Source: Spirochaetaceae bacterium
GTDB taxonomy: Bacteria > Spirochaetota > Spirochaetia > Treponematales > Rectinemataceae
Length of the DNA stretch: 57,432 nt
Assembly (NCBI GenBank): GCA_026418115.1
Contig: JAOABY010000008.1
Span: forward strand, 1 to 57,432
Direction: 5' to 3'
Translations under genes and position numbers: made by a program
Notes under the pieces: model-generated
What the model saw: only the letters and a program-made list of their open reading frames with translations
What the model was told of the DNA's origin: nothing
Database searches by the model: none
Shown: piece by piece, positions 7,186 to 15,709 of the stretch
How the letters are laid out: each line of letters begins with the position of its first letter
Position numbering within the stretch: the stretch's first letter is position 1

Positions 7186-9150
7186 TCATTTGCCTGCAGT
7201 ACCTGAAGACTTGATCGTGAGCGTGGTTGCGAGGGAAAACCCTGGCTGGGGATAGCCCCGCACGGTCTCCCGGCGCTCATTCAGCAGATTACTGGCGAGG
7301 ATCCGCAGCTCGGCCCTTTCAGAAAGCTTCCACCTGAGGTCGAGGTCGATGATGAGCGTGCCGGGCAGATAATTCCTGTTGTCGATGGTGGTATAACGCA
7401 AACCCTGGTAGGAACTGCTGATCTGTATGCGACAATTCCCCAGCGAGCGGGCAGCTCGCAGAGATCCGGCGTGTACCGGCACATAGGGAATGCGCCGGTC
7501 ATCCTTGAGTGTGAGCGAACCGCTCAGCACAAAGCTGTAGAGGAGGGTATAGCCGCCCTGGAACTGCCAGGGACCAGCGATCCCTGCAAACTCGGCTTCC
7601 AGACCTGGATAGAACGCAACTCCAAAGTTTGTCGGTCGCCAGATGCCGTCAGCACCAGGCTGCCAGAGAATCACATCACGGGAATATCGCGCAAAGAGCC
7701 CGGCTGACCATGAACCTTCCTGCGCGCTGCTCTTCAGCGCCACATCAGCACACAATGCTGTTTCCGGTTTGAGATGGGGATTGCCTTCTGCTCCTCCCAT
7801 GGCAGGCCAGTACAGGTCGTCGAAGGAAGGAGCGCGATAGGCTGTAGAAAGGGAAGCAGTCAACATGGTGTGGAGGTTCAGCCCCTGCAGCACGCCAAGC
7901 CCTGCAGACAGGCCGGTTCCACTGTCGCTGGAAGCGTCAAGACGCACCGCAGGTACCAGCTGCATGCTGCCGACCTTGAATGAAGGCTCAAGGTAGATGG
8001 ACGCTTCCAGCCTCCTGGGAGCAGATCCATCTTCCAGTTGCACCAAAGTCGACTTCAATGTGGTGGAGCGCAGTGAGAAACCGCCGCGCGCCTCTGCGGC
8101 TGCGCTTGCAAGCCAGGAGAATCTGCCTTCAACACCGGTTCGCAGGGTCTGGTGTTCATCATTGGCAATGTCAGCAGTATCAGCATAAGCAAGATGCGCC
8201 AGCTGAGCATAGGGAGTGAGACTCACCTCAAGATTGCCACCGGCAAGAGCGTCTGTCTGATACTTTGCCCGCGCATCGAAATACCAGTCTTCCTGATGAG
8301 CTTCTGGAGTAGGAATATCCAGACTGCCAGGCACGCCAAGAGAACGCCAGCTGCTTCTGAAGGATGCTCCCATCTGCCCCGAGGCAAGTGGCACACGCAT
8401 ATTTGCGCCACCGCTCGCGGAGAGCAGATTGGCATTGGCACGCCGTCGGCGTTCTCCATTTGCATCATAATAGGGGAAACCATTGAAGGCTTGTTCGAGG
8501 TCTGCCCACAGGGTGATCCACTCATTCGAGAAAGACACCACCATATTCTGGCCATCCACCAGTGCGAGCGGGACCCAGGGGATTCTGACGGCACCAAGCC
8601 CCTGGCCTATCGTGATACTCGAAGGAGCATAGGAGAGATTGGTTACCGAAACATGCCAGGAAGGCTGGGTCGCACCGGCTTTGGTAAGTATATGAATGAC
8701 ACCGCCCACAGCCTCGGAACCATACTGCGCAGACAGCCCTCCCCGCTGGATGCTGATTGTGGCAATCGCTTCTGGAGGGATGTTCAGGCGTGAAAAATCC
8801 GTAATGCCGGTTGCGGGATCGGTAACCGGTACCCCATCAACCAGCACAAGAACCTGGTTCGACGTGGATCCACGCAGAGAAATCGTAGCCTGCCCACCCC
8901 TCGTACCCGTTGGCGAAACCTGCACTCCTGGCAGCCCCGTGAGCAGTTCGGCAAGGGAGGCAGCACCCAGCGCTTCTATGTATGCTGCATCCAGCACAGT
9001 TGTCCCCGCAGCGGGAGCAGCCAGCTCTATTGGCAGTAAAGCTTCTATGACGACTGGAGCAAGGGTAAAATCCTGGGCACACAGGCTTGCAGACGGGATC
9101 AGGATGGCAGCGATCGCAGCCACACAGAGCAGTTTCCTGAAATGGCACAT
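7186..9150 (-). CDS. btuB: TonB-dependent outer-membrane receptor, BtuB-like (probable cobalamin/corrinoid uptake)
   Basis: The 654-residue precursor has a signal peptide (LCVAAIAAILIPSASLCAQ) and a TonB-box-like stretch near FTLAPVVIEA. The plug domain follows (LAELLTGLPGVQVS, ISLRGSTSNQVLVLVDGVP, IQRGGLSAQYGSEAVGGVIHI), then a barrel of about 22 strands ending in an aromatic-rich C-terminus (LNERRETVRGYPQPGFSLATT). Length and plug match the BtuB subfamily. The mRNA leader contains a cobalamin riboswitch, which supports corrinoid as the substrate and repression when B12 is plentiful. The Shine-Dalgarno is GGGGAGGAAG. Energy would come from a TonB such as the product of 4275-5876. The substrate is assigned from the riboswitch rather than from the receptor sequence. 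Confidence 0.85.
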   Translation of the reverse strand: MCHFRKLLCVAAIAAILIPSASLCAQDFTLAPVVIEALLPIELAAPAAGTTVLDAAYIEALGAASLAELLTGLPGVQVSPTGTRGGQATISLRGSTSNQVLVLVDGVPVTDPATGITDFSRLNIPPEAIATISIQRGGLSAQYGSEAVGGVIHILTKAGATQPSWHVSVTNLSYAPSSITIGQGLGAVRIPWVPLALVDGQNMVVSFSNEWITLWADLEQAFNGFPYYDANGERRRRANANLLSASGGANMRVPLASGQMGASFRSSWRSLGVPGSLDIPTPEAHQEDWYFDARAKYQTDALAGGNLEVSLTPYAQLAHLAYADTADIANDEHQTLRTGVEGRFSWLASAAAEARGGFSLRSTTLKSTLVQLEDGSAPRRLEASIYLEPSFKVGSMQLVPAVRLDASSDSGTGLSAGLGVLQGLNLHTMLTASLSTAYRAPSFDDLYWPAMGGAEGNPHLKPETALCADVALKSSAQEGSWSAGLFARYSRDVILWQPGADGIWRPTNFGVAFYPGLEAEFAGIAGPWQFQGGYTLLYSFVLSGSLTLKDDRRIPYVPVHAGSLRAARSLGNCRIQISSSYQGLRYTTIDNRNYLPGTLIIDLDLRWKLSERAELRILASNLLNERRETVRGYPQPGFSLATTLTIKSSGTAGK

Positions 9151-9289
9151 TGGCTCTTCCTCCCCGGGTCCATGGGCGTGAGGAGAAAGTTATCTCTGTG
9201 CTGCCGTCTGTGCTTTGAGAATAGGGAAATGTGATGGATACCGGCGCTGGCGGATGCAGGAAAGCACATGATTGGTTCCTCAGCCCACG

Positions 9290-9495
9290 AAGTTTCACCG
9301 GTACCCAGCGGTACCGGATTGCCCCGGAGCGGTATCCTGGCTTCCGGATCTTCTGCGTGGGACGACACCTTCTCACGGCTTGCGCCGTAATGGCTGCCGG
9401 TCAATTCTGCCGGCCAGTCGTCTGCATCCCCGGTTACAGTGGCGGGACCGCTGCGGACTTGCACCGCATTCCTCAGGCCCCCGGAGCGTGTATCA
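9290..9495 (-). ncRNA. Cobalamin (AdoCbl-class) riboswitch upstream of the BtuB-like receptor
   Basis: On the minus strand the leader has the conserved core: GGTGCAAGTCC, then GCGGTCCCGCCACTGT, which contains the B12-box element GCCACTG (9437-9443), then AAGCCAGGATACCG near 9330-9345. A perfect 8-bp hairpin with a 4-nt loop (9298-9317) follows and could supply the kissing loop. No T-rich terminator lies between it and the start codon at 9150, so control is probably at translation. The ends are approximate. This also accounts for most of the 460-bp gap between the receptor and the next gene upstream. Confidence 0.9.
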
Positions 9496-9524
9496 CAGTA
9501 GCGTATGTTCAAAAAAACAGTCAA
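9495..9524 (-). promoter_or_regulatory. Candidate promoter for the riboswitch-receptor mRNA
   Basis: TTGACT on the minus strand (9519-9524) is followed after 18 bp by TACTGT (9495-9500). The -35 is good and the -10 weak. It lies just before the riboswitch, as expected. Confidence 0.4.
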
Positions 9525-9610
9525 GCGCCTTGCCTGTTTGGGGCAGGGCGCCTGACCTTCAGAAATGCATCAGGGATGTGGCTACCTGTGTCCAGCGCTG
9601 TTCGGCGGGT

Positions 9611-11722
9611 CTACAGGCCAAACCATCCGGCAACCATTGTCCGGAGTGCCGGCACAAGCAGTACAAGCAGTTTGATGATGAGCAGGACAAGCAGTACATA
9701 GGGCCAGCGCTTCTTCTTCTGTTCGTAGGGGTCGTTGAACGTCCTGATTGACCCAGCAGGCAGGGTTGCGAAGTGGCTGAGCGCGGCACCGAACACCATG
9801 TTGATCTTGAGTTTCCCATTGGTTGCCCAGCCTTCGGCATTCAGAATAGGTGCAAGATCGCGTCGGCGGAGTTTCATGGCAGCCAGCAGCATGGAGGGAC
9901 CGGAGATCAAGAGCAGGATTCCCACAATGGCGACGGGAATCCATGGGCCGAGATTGAAGAAGAGACCGAGTATGGTGGTGACCATGGCCCCTATGCTGCC
10001 CAGCGCGACACCGATGGCTGCTACCGTACCGACATCAATAGGTTTCGCTGCCGTTACCGGGGCAGCCTGCGCTGCCTTGCCTGGCTGTTCGACGGCTGCC
10101 TGCGCGGCTCCCTTCATGGCATTCATGCGGGCTGCTTCTGCATTTGCTGCCCGCTTCATGGCGAGTTCTTCTATGGTTCTGACCAGGAGTTTGTAGGGGC
10201 TGAAGAATGCTTCCCGTATACTGATGGGTTGTACCACCAGCCTGGTGACTACTGCATCCCAGGAATTGCCCATACGATCAATATAGATGCCGTTGCGGCC
10301 CACATAGATGTTGTCGGCGTCTCTGCCTCCCGTGAGTGCTGCCACAATGGAGCCTTTCTCGCCTGATGCTCTGCTGATGTTGCAGTAGATGAGGTAGGTG
10401 GAGGCGAGCTGAATGCCGGTTGCATGGGCGCCCGGCCTGTGCACTTCGAGACAGAGCTCAAGCTCCTTGCCATCGATGAAGAGCCGGCCGCTCTGGAAAA
10501 TCGCATCCTTCTTTGCGTAGAAATCATACATGTTGACAAAATTCCGCAGAATGCGCAGGAAGTCTCGTTTGAGCAGAGAGAGGCGGCGTAAAGAGTTCAG
10601 ATTTGCGGCCTTGGGAGCCTCTTCCTGGTCCCGGGCAATCAGGGCTTCGATCTGTGTCAGAGCATTGCTTTCGAGGATCGCACGCGCCTTTGGTTCGCCA
10701 AGCGAGATTGCGCGGACTGCTGGCTGAGCAGCGAGCCATGACCCATAGACGTTCATATCGTCACAGATGCGGCTCCATGCGGCCTTGTCCAATCTGGTTT
10801 GAATGCCATAGGCAGGACCTGCCAGGGAGAAAAATTCTGCACAGCGGCTCTGCCACTGTGGATGAAGGCCTCTGGACAGATCAAGCACGCCTTCGGGATT
10901 TGGCATGGCAAGTGGAAGCTTCTCGAGCGCCTGGGAACCAGCAGCAGGAGGGCTGGCCAGAGATTCTGCTATTTCCTTTTCGAGCGACGCAGTAACTGCA
11001 CTTGATCCCGCCAGGCTCAGAATAGCACATCTGCTGAAGTAATCTTCAATGATCGGTCTGAGTTCTGAAAAGAGCCCGTGCGCAGCTGCAACGGTTTCAG
11101 CTGGCGCCTGGAGAGCAAGATTTTTGCCGGCTTCCAGCCAGGTAAACCATGCGGCACACTCATTTCTGAAACTGGTAAGGCTGTCCTGGCTCACACCAGG
11201 CTTGCCACAACGGTCGGGAACGCCATAACCCGCATCCACCAATGAGCTGATGCAGGAAGCTACTTCAGAATCTTCCGCACTCTCCGGTACCACCACGCCA
11301 TCTCCGTTGAACGGATGATCATTGAATGCCTTGATGGCCGTATCGATTGCTTCCAGACTGAGTTCCTTCGCGCCGCCTGCAAGCTTCTGCGCCAGCCTGA
11401 AAGCATCTAAGAGTGCAGAATCCTTGATGCTGCCCTCATCGAGTGTGGCCGTTTCCTGGAAGAGCAATCCGGGGTCGGCAAGCGACAGCTCAAACCATGC
11501 AACAGCCTGAGTGATGTCGTGCAGATGCACTTTGCCGTCGCCATCCTGATCAAGAGCCGTGAGTGATTCACCACAGACTGGCTGCGTGACAGGAAGCGAC
11601 AAGGCGGTCCACAGCTTGGGATCGAGGTCCCTGAGCGCCATGAGATCCTGCACGTCCTTCAGCATGGCCTGATCGGTGCCTCCCAACCGGCGGAAGGTCC
11701 ACTGGTGCGCCTGGACTGTCAT
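9611..11722 (-). CDS. Large EF-hand-like membrane protein of unknown function
   Basis: The 703-residue protein has no recognised enzymatic domain. Near residue 58 there is a canonical EF-hand loop (DQDGDGKVHLHD) and near 135 a second, looser Asn/Asp-Gly loop (NDHPFNGDGVVVPE), suggesting Ca2+ binding. The middle is soluble and mixed alpha/beta, with a distinctive NFVNMYDFYAKKDAIFQSG stretch and GRNGIYIDRMGNSWDAVV further on. An Ala-rich linker leads to a membrane hairpin (about 590-645) and a final membrane helix at the C-terminus (WPYVLLVLLIIKLLVLL). No signal peptide is visible, so the N-terminal 560 residues are probably cytoplasmic. The Shine-Dalgarno AAGGGGG is 6 nt before ATG. It appears to be transcribed alone. 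Confidence 0.6.
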   Translation of the reverse strand: MTVQAHQWTFRRLGGTDQAMLKDVQDLMALRDLDPKLWTALSLPVTQPVCGESLTALDQDGDGKVHLHDITQAVAWFELSLADPGLLFQETATLDEGSIKDSALLDAFRLAQKLAGGAKELSLEAIDTAIKAFNDHPFNGDGVVVPESAEDSEVASCISSLVDAGYGVPDRCGKPGVSQDSLTSFRNECAAWFTWLEAGKNLALQAPAETVAAAHGLFSELRPIIEDYFSRCAILSLAGSSAVTASLEKEIAESLASPPAAGSQALEKLPLAMPNPEGVLDLSRGLHPQWQSRCAEFFSLAGPAYGIQTRLDKAAWSRICDDMNVYGSWLAAQPAVRAISLGEPKARAILESNALTQIEALIARDQEEAPKAANLNSLRRLSLLKRDFLRILRNFVNMYDFYAKKDAIFQSGRLFIDGKELELCLEVHRPGAHATGIQLASTYLIYCNISRASGEKGSIVAALTGGRDADNIYVGRNGIYIDRMGNSWDAVVTRLVVQPISIREAFFSPYKLLVRTIEELAMKRAANAEAARMNAMKGAAQAAVEQPGKAAQAAPVTAAKPIDVGTVAAIGVALGSIGAMVTTILGLFFNLGPWIPVAIVGILLLISGPSMLLAAMKLRRRDLAPILNAEGWATNGKLKINMVFGAALSHFATLPAGSIRTFNDPYEQKKKRWPYVLLVLLIIKLLVLLVPALRTMVAGWFGL

Positions 11723-11764
11723 GGTAGCCCCCTTTCTTTTTGAGGACGTTATTTGAATACTTCA

Positions 11765-11793
11765 AGTATCATCTATGCAGCATGAATATGCAA
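11765..11793 (-). promoter_or_regulatory. Promoter of the EF-hand-like membrane protein gene
   Basis: TTGCAT (11788-11793), 17 bp, GATACT (11765-11770) on the minus strand. A 13-bp inverted repeat (ATACTT-C-AAGTAT, 11757-11769) overlaps the -10 and may be an operator. Confidence 0.5.
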
Positions 11794-11891
11794 GGATTTA
11801 TTTTTTGACAGGACAGAGGATACGCGTGCCGGGACTGGCACTGCCGCGGACCCTGGATTGTGTCATGTTCGCGGGCGAGTGCTGCATGCAG

Positions 11892-11925
11892 AAAAAAGAA
11901 AAGCCGGCCTGTTGCAGCCGGCTTC
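11892..11925 (-). terminator. Rho-independent terminator of the tRNA Gln-Glu unit
   Basis: Read on the minus strand: an 8-bp GC-rich stem AAGCCGGC/GCCGGCTT with an 8-nt loop, followed by TTCTTTTTT. It begins one base after the 3' end of tRNA-Glu. Confidence 0.85.
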
Positions 11926-11997
11926 TAGCCCCTAGGGGAATCGAACCCCTCTTTAAAGATTGAGAATCTTTTGTCCTAACCGATAGACGAAGGGGCC
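11926..11997 (-). tRNA. tRNA-Glu (anticodon CTC)
   Basis: This 72-nt cloverleaf has a 7-bp acceptor stem (GGCCCCT/AGGGGCT), D-arm GTCTATCGGTTAGGAC, anticodon stem AAAGA/TCTTT with loop TTCTCAA (anticodon CTC), and T-arm AGGGG-TTCGATT-CCCCT. CCA is not encoded. It lies 9 nt after tRNA-Gln in a shared transcript. Confidence 0.95.
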
Positions 11998-12006
11998 ATC
12001 AGGATA

Positions 12007-12077
12007 TTCCCCAGGGAGGATTCGAACCCCCACAAGCAGATCCAGAGTCTGCCGTGCTACCCTTACACAACCGGGGA
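12007..12077 (-). tRNA. tRNA-Gln (anticodon CTG)
   Basis: This 71-nt cloverleaf has acceptor TCCCCGG/CTGGGGA (one G-T pair), anticodon stem GCAGA/TCTGC with loop CTCTGGA (anticodon CTG), and a T-arm with TTCGAAT loop. CCA is not encoded. It is the first tRNA of the pair. Confidence 0.95.
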
Positions 12078-12090
12078 AAGAACGGGACGT

Positions 12091-12119
12091 ACCTTATCGA
12101 ACTATTCGTTTTTCGTCAA
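12091..12119 (-). promoter_or_regulatory. Promoter of the tRNA Gln-Glu unit
   Basis: TTGACG (12114-12119), 17 bp, TAAGGT (12091-12096) on the minus strand. The -35 overlaps the end of recJ, so the tRNAs are transcribed separately from the upstream genes. Confidence 0.55.
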
Positions 12120-14296
12120 GTACCCTCTGCGCATTCTCCGTCGGCATGAGCACGCCTGATGTCGTAGATCTCAAGCTGCGGGCGCTCTTCGCCGTTCCAG
12201 TAGTTCATGGTGACTTTGTAGAGCACATCGACCTTGTCTTTCCGGAGGAATGAAAAATCGCGTTCCAGCCGCTCGGCTCCTCCCCACATGATGGCAGGCC
12301 ATTTGCAGCTGCCGAAGTCGAGCGTCAGCTTCAGATGCGTGCGTTCCGTTCTGCCGATGATCTGGGCATCCAGCAGTGGCACATCCCTGGAACAGAACAC
12401 GAGAGGTTCATGCTCTTCCCCATAAGGCTCGAAGCGGCGGCAGATCTCGATGAGCTGTGGAGTGACATAGGGATGCGGTAGTTCGGCGTCAATCGAAAAT
12501 GCCTGAACCTGTTCGGAGATCGTGATGGTGCGCATGTAGGCATTAACCCGTGTTGCAAACTCTTCCCATCGATTGGCAGGCATGGTAAAGCCAGCTGCAG
12601 CATCATGCCCGCCGTAATCAAGGAAAAGGTCGGAGCAGGCTGCAAGAAGCCCGGTAACCTGAAAGCCACTGCCCGCGCGAATGGAGCCAACGATCGTGCC
12701 ATCCTCGCGTATGGCTGCGATGATCGCTGGAGCCTTGATGCTGTTTGCTGCCCGTGATGCAAGCAATCCAGTGATGCCGGACTTGATGAGTGGAGAGGCG
12801 ACAATGGCATACTTGCTGCCGCTTTTTTCAAAGCTCTCGAACACCTCCTGCTGTATGGCAGTCCATGCTTCGCTCCCAAGGGTGCGGCGTTCCTGGTTGG
12901 TCTGAATGAGCATGCGGGCAGCGTTCTGGGCCGTCGACGCATCCTGTTCGAGCAGAAGATTGAGCGCAAGCGAGGCTTTGCCGAGTCTCCCCGCTGCATT
13001 CAGGAGAGGCGTGATCTGCCAGGCCAGGTCCTGGGCTCCAAGGGGCCGTATGAGGTTGGCTTCGACCTTGAGCGCCCAGAGGCCCATCGAAGGCTTGTCG
13101 GAGATGCTCTGCACGCCCTGTCGTACGATGATGCGGTTTTCGTCCCTGAGCGGCATGAGGTCGGCGATGGTGCCCAGTGCCGCAAACTGCAGCATCTGGC
13201 TGGTCAGCAGGTTCTGATCCAGCATGGTGTGCAGCACGTAGGCGCTGAAGAGGGCATGCATGGCGGCCGCCGGCGTAATCATCGTCTGCGAGTACCGCTG
13301 GAGCTTCGATGCAGAAGCAAGAGATTCCAGCGTTGCCTGGGCATGCTGCGGCCAGCGGGTGGCAATCATTTCGGACAGATCGAGTGCAGTCAGATCGGCG
13401 CGCGAGCCGAACAGCGAGCGGAAGCTGGCCATGAAGGGGCGCTGCTTCCATACGATCACAATGCAGTTGCGGAGAAAACGCTCCAGTCGTTCCAGGCTGT
13501 CAGGGGGCATGAGGCCGTCTCTGTCTGAGTTGATGACAAGCCTTCCCTGCTCCAGAAGATTCTCGATTCTGAGTGCTTCGAGTACCGTGACTGAGGACGT
13601 CCCATTCCCCTCTGCCTCTGACTGGTAGATATGGAGCAGGGCGTAAGGCTGGCGGAACAGGTTCAGTCTCGCAAAGGCCAGAGCATGCGCCACTTTCAAG
13701 GCGACGCCGCATCCGGCAAGGTCACGGAAGGGATACCCGCATTCCGGCAGTTTGGGGTCGATGACCGCGAGCGCAGCAGGTGGCTCTGGGGCCTGGAGAT
13801 GATGATGATCGGTGATGATTACATCTATGCCTGCCGAACGGGCATACTCAACCTCTCTGTGATTGGAGATGCCGCAGTCGACGGTGATGATCAGGCTGAT
13901 GCCCTGACGTGCAGCCTCATCGATGGCTGCCATGCTGAGACCATAGGATTCTTCACCTTCCGGTACGCGGCAGCTCACATCGAGGCCGAAGTCCCGAAGC
14001 GCTGTCAGCAGGAGGGCGGAGCTGGTCACGCCATCTGCGTCTGAATCGCCAAATACCAGTACTTTTTCTTCTTCTTCCCTCGCCATGATGAGTCGGTCAA
14101 GGGCATCCTCCATGGCATGGAAGAGGAACGGGTTGTGCAGAAATTGCAGGTCATCCTCAAGAAAGAACTTGACGTCATTGGCTTCCACAATGCCTCTGCG
14201 TGCGAGGATGGTCGCGGTGAGCATGTCAATCCCGAACCGTTGGGCTATCTGGCGGACCAGAGCCGGGTCGAGTTCTTTTTTAATCCATTGAATCAT
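12116..14296 (-). CDS. recJ: Single-stranded-DNA-specific exonuclease RecJ
   Basis: The 726-residue protein shows the DHH-family motifs in order: motif I DSDADGVTSSALLL (near residue 84), VDCGISNH, ITDHHHLQAP (the DHH signature, about 155), then GCGVALKVAHAL. The DHHA1 nucleotide-binding region contains GSIRAGSGFQVTGLLAACSDLFLDYGGHDAAAGFTM. A C-terminal OB-like domain follows. RecJ degrades 5'-ended single strands in recombination, mismatch and base-excision repair. The length is greater than E. coli RecJ (577), owing to an insert between the DHH core and DHHA1 (roughly 230-400), as in some longer RecJ proteins. The start overlaps the phosphorylase stop as ATGA. Confidence 0.93.
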   Translation of the reverse strand: MIQWIKKELDPALVRQIAQRFGIDMLTATILARRGIVEANDVKFFLEDDLQFLHNPFLFHAMEDALDRLIMAREEEEKVLVFGDSDADGVTSSALLLTALRDFGLDVSCRVPEGEESYGLSMAAIDEAARQGISLIITVDCGISNHREVEYARSAGIDVIITDHHHLQAPEPPAALAVIDPKLPECGYPFRDLAGCGVALKVAHALAFARLNLFRQPYALLHIYQSEAEGNGTSSVTVLEALRIENLLEQGRLVINSDRDGLMPPDSLERLERFLRNCIVIVWKQRPFMASFRSLFGSRADLTALDLSEMIATRWPQHAQATLESLASASKLQRYSQTMITPAAAMHALFSAYVLHTMLDQNLLTSQMLQFAALGTIADLMPLRDENRIIVRQGVQSISDKPSMGLWALKVEANLIRPLGAQDLAWQITPLLNAAGRLGKASLALNLLLEQDASTAQNAARMLIQTNQERRTLGSEAWTAIQQEVFESFEKSGSKYAIVASPLIKSGITGLLASRAANSIKAPAIIAAIREDGTIVGSIRAGSGFQVTGLLAACSDLFLDYGGHDAAAGFTMPANRWEEFATRVNAYMRTITISEQVQAFSIDAELPHPYVTPQLIEICRRFEPYGEEHEPLVFCSRDVPLLDAQIIGRTERTHLKLTLDFGSCKWPAIMWGGAERLERDFSFLRKDKVDVLYKVTMNYWNGEERPQLEIYDIRRAHADGECAEGT

Positions 14297-15600
14297 GCGG
14301 TGATTTCCTCAAGCACGAGCGGAGTGGGCTGCGGCCTGGATCTGCCAAGCTCTATGGCCTTGCGTGCAAGCTGTGCAGCCTGTTCCAGACATTCGGCATC
14401 CTTGCCATAGCCAATGGCGATACGTTCACCTCTGCGCACTGCATCCCCACGTTTTTTCTCGAAAATGAAGCCGGCCACCGGGCTGACGCTGTCCTCCGTA
14501 CGATTGCGTCCCACCCCGAGGTACACGCCGGCCAAGCCAATCGAGAGCGCATCAATCGAGGTTATGAAACCATCCTCTTCTGCACGGAGTTCAAAACTGT
14601 AGGGCGAACGCCAGGTGCCAAGTCTGGCACGGAGCGCATCGACATCACCTCCCTGGCGTACCACATTCCGGTAGAAAAGCTCCAATGCTGCGCCTGAGGC
14701 AACAGCCTCTTCGCATCGTGCTCTGCCTTCTGCGAGGTCGTGTGCCTTGCCGCCAAGCACCAGCATCCATGCTCCCAGCCTGAAGGTCAGATCCATGATG
14801 TCCGATGGCCCCTTCCCCTGGAGACAGTCGATGGTTTCCTCTATTTCCAGGAAGTTGCCCACTTTCAGTCCAAGGGGCTGCGACATGTCCGTCAGCACCG
14901 CAACGATGCGCTTGCCCATTGCGGTACCTGTGGATACAAGGCTCTGAGCCAGGGCGCGCGCATCCTCGATGGTTTTCATGAAAGCGCCGGAGCCACATTT
15001 GACATCGAAGACGAGAGACTCCGCCCCTTCGGCGACTTTCTTGGAAAGAATCGATGCCGTAATCAGCGGGATTGATTCCACGGTAGCAGTGACATCCCGC
15101 AGCGCGTAGAGCTTCTTGTCGGCGGGGACCACTCGCACAGTCTGGCCAGTCATGGCAAAGCCATCTTCCTGCAGCCCCTTTCTGAATGCTTCGGCGGTGA
15201 GGGCCGTTCGATAGCCTGGTATTGATTCCAGCTTGTCGAGTGTGCCGCCCGTATGGCCGAGCGCTCGTCCTGACATCATCGGCACCTTGACGCCGCATGC
15301 CGCGACTATGGGAGCAAGCGGAAGCGATATCTTGTCGCCAACTCCGCCCGTAGAGTGCTTGTCCACAAAGGGGCCTGGAATACCCGACAGATCGAAGCGG
15401 TCTCCCGATTCCAGCATGACGCGGGTGAGCACTGCTGTCTCGGCAGGTGTCATGCCGCGGAAGAAGATTGCCATCAGCAGTGCCGACATCTGATAGGCTG
15501 GGATATCGCCACGAACATAGCCTTCCACCATGAATCGTATTTCTTCCGGTGACAGTTCCTCACCCGATCGTTTTCTAAGGAGAATGTCAACTGCCCGCAT
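14293..15600 (-). CDS. deoA: Thymidine/pyrimidine-nucleoside phosphorylase
   Basis: This enzyme splits thymidine or other pyrimidine nucleosides with phosphate into base and (deoxy)ribose-1-phosphate. The 435 residues match the class-II phosphorylase family: N-terminal helical domain (MSALLMAIFFRGM), the signature region KHSTGGVGDKISLPLAPIVAACG, then SGRALGHTGGTLDKLESIPG, and a C-terminal domain with the VGRNRTEDSVSPVAGF segment. A Shine-Dalgarno-like GAGAGGTAGGA precedes ATG. It is the first gene of a two-gene unit with recJ. It fits functionally with the BMP-type importer and UPRT elsewhere in the window in nucleoside salvage. Confidence 0.92.
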   Translation of the reverse strand: MRAVDILLRKRSGEELSPEEIRFMVEGYVRGDIPAYQMSALLMAIFFRGMTPAETAVLTRVMLESGDRFDLSGIPGPFVDKHSTGGVGDKISLPLAPIVAACGVKVPMMSGRALGHTGGTLDKLESIPGYRTALTAEAFRKGLQEDGFAMTGQTVRVVPADKKLYALRDVTATVESIPLITASILSKKVAEGAESLVFDVKCGSGAFMKTIEDARALAQSLVSTGTAMGKRIVAVLTDMSQPLGLKVGNFLEIEETIDCLQGKGPSDIMDLTFRLGAWMLVLGGKAHDLAEGRARCEEAVASGAALELFYRNVVRQGGDVDALRARLGTWRSPYSFELRAEEDGFITSIDALSIGLAGVYLGVGRNRTEDSVSPVAGFIFEKKRGDAVRRGERIAIGYGKDAECLEQAAQLARKAIELGRSRPQPTPLVLEEITA

Positions 15601-15709
15601 ATCCTACCTCTCGCGGTTGTCTTCAGGAGTGAAGTTCCCTTTCATGAACGCATAAACACTTCATACTACTTCAAAATTGCCCGATGCAACAGTAGCAGCG
15701 GCCTGCACT

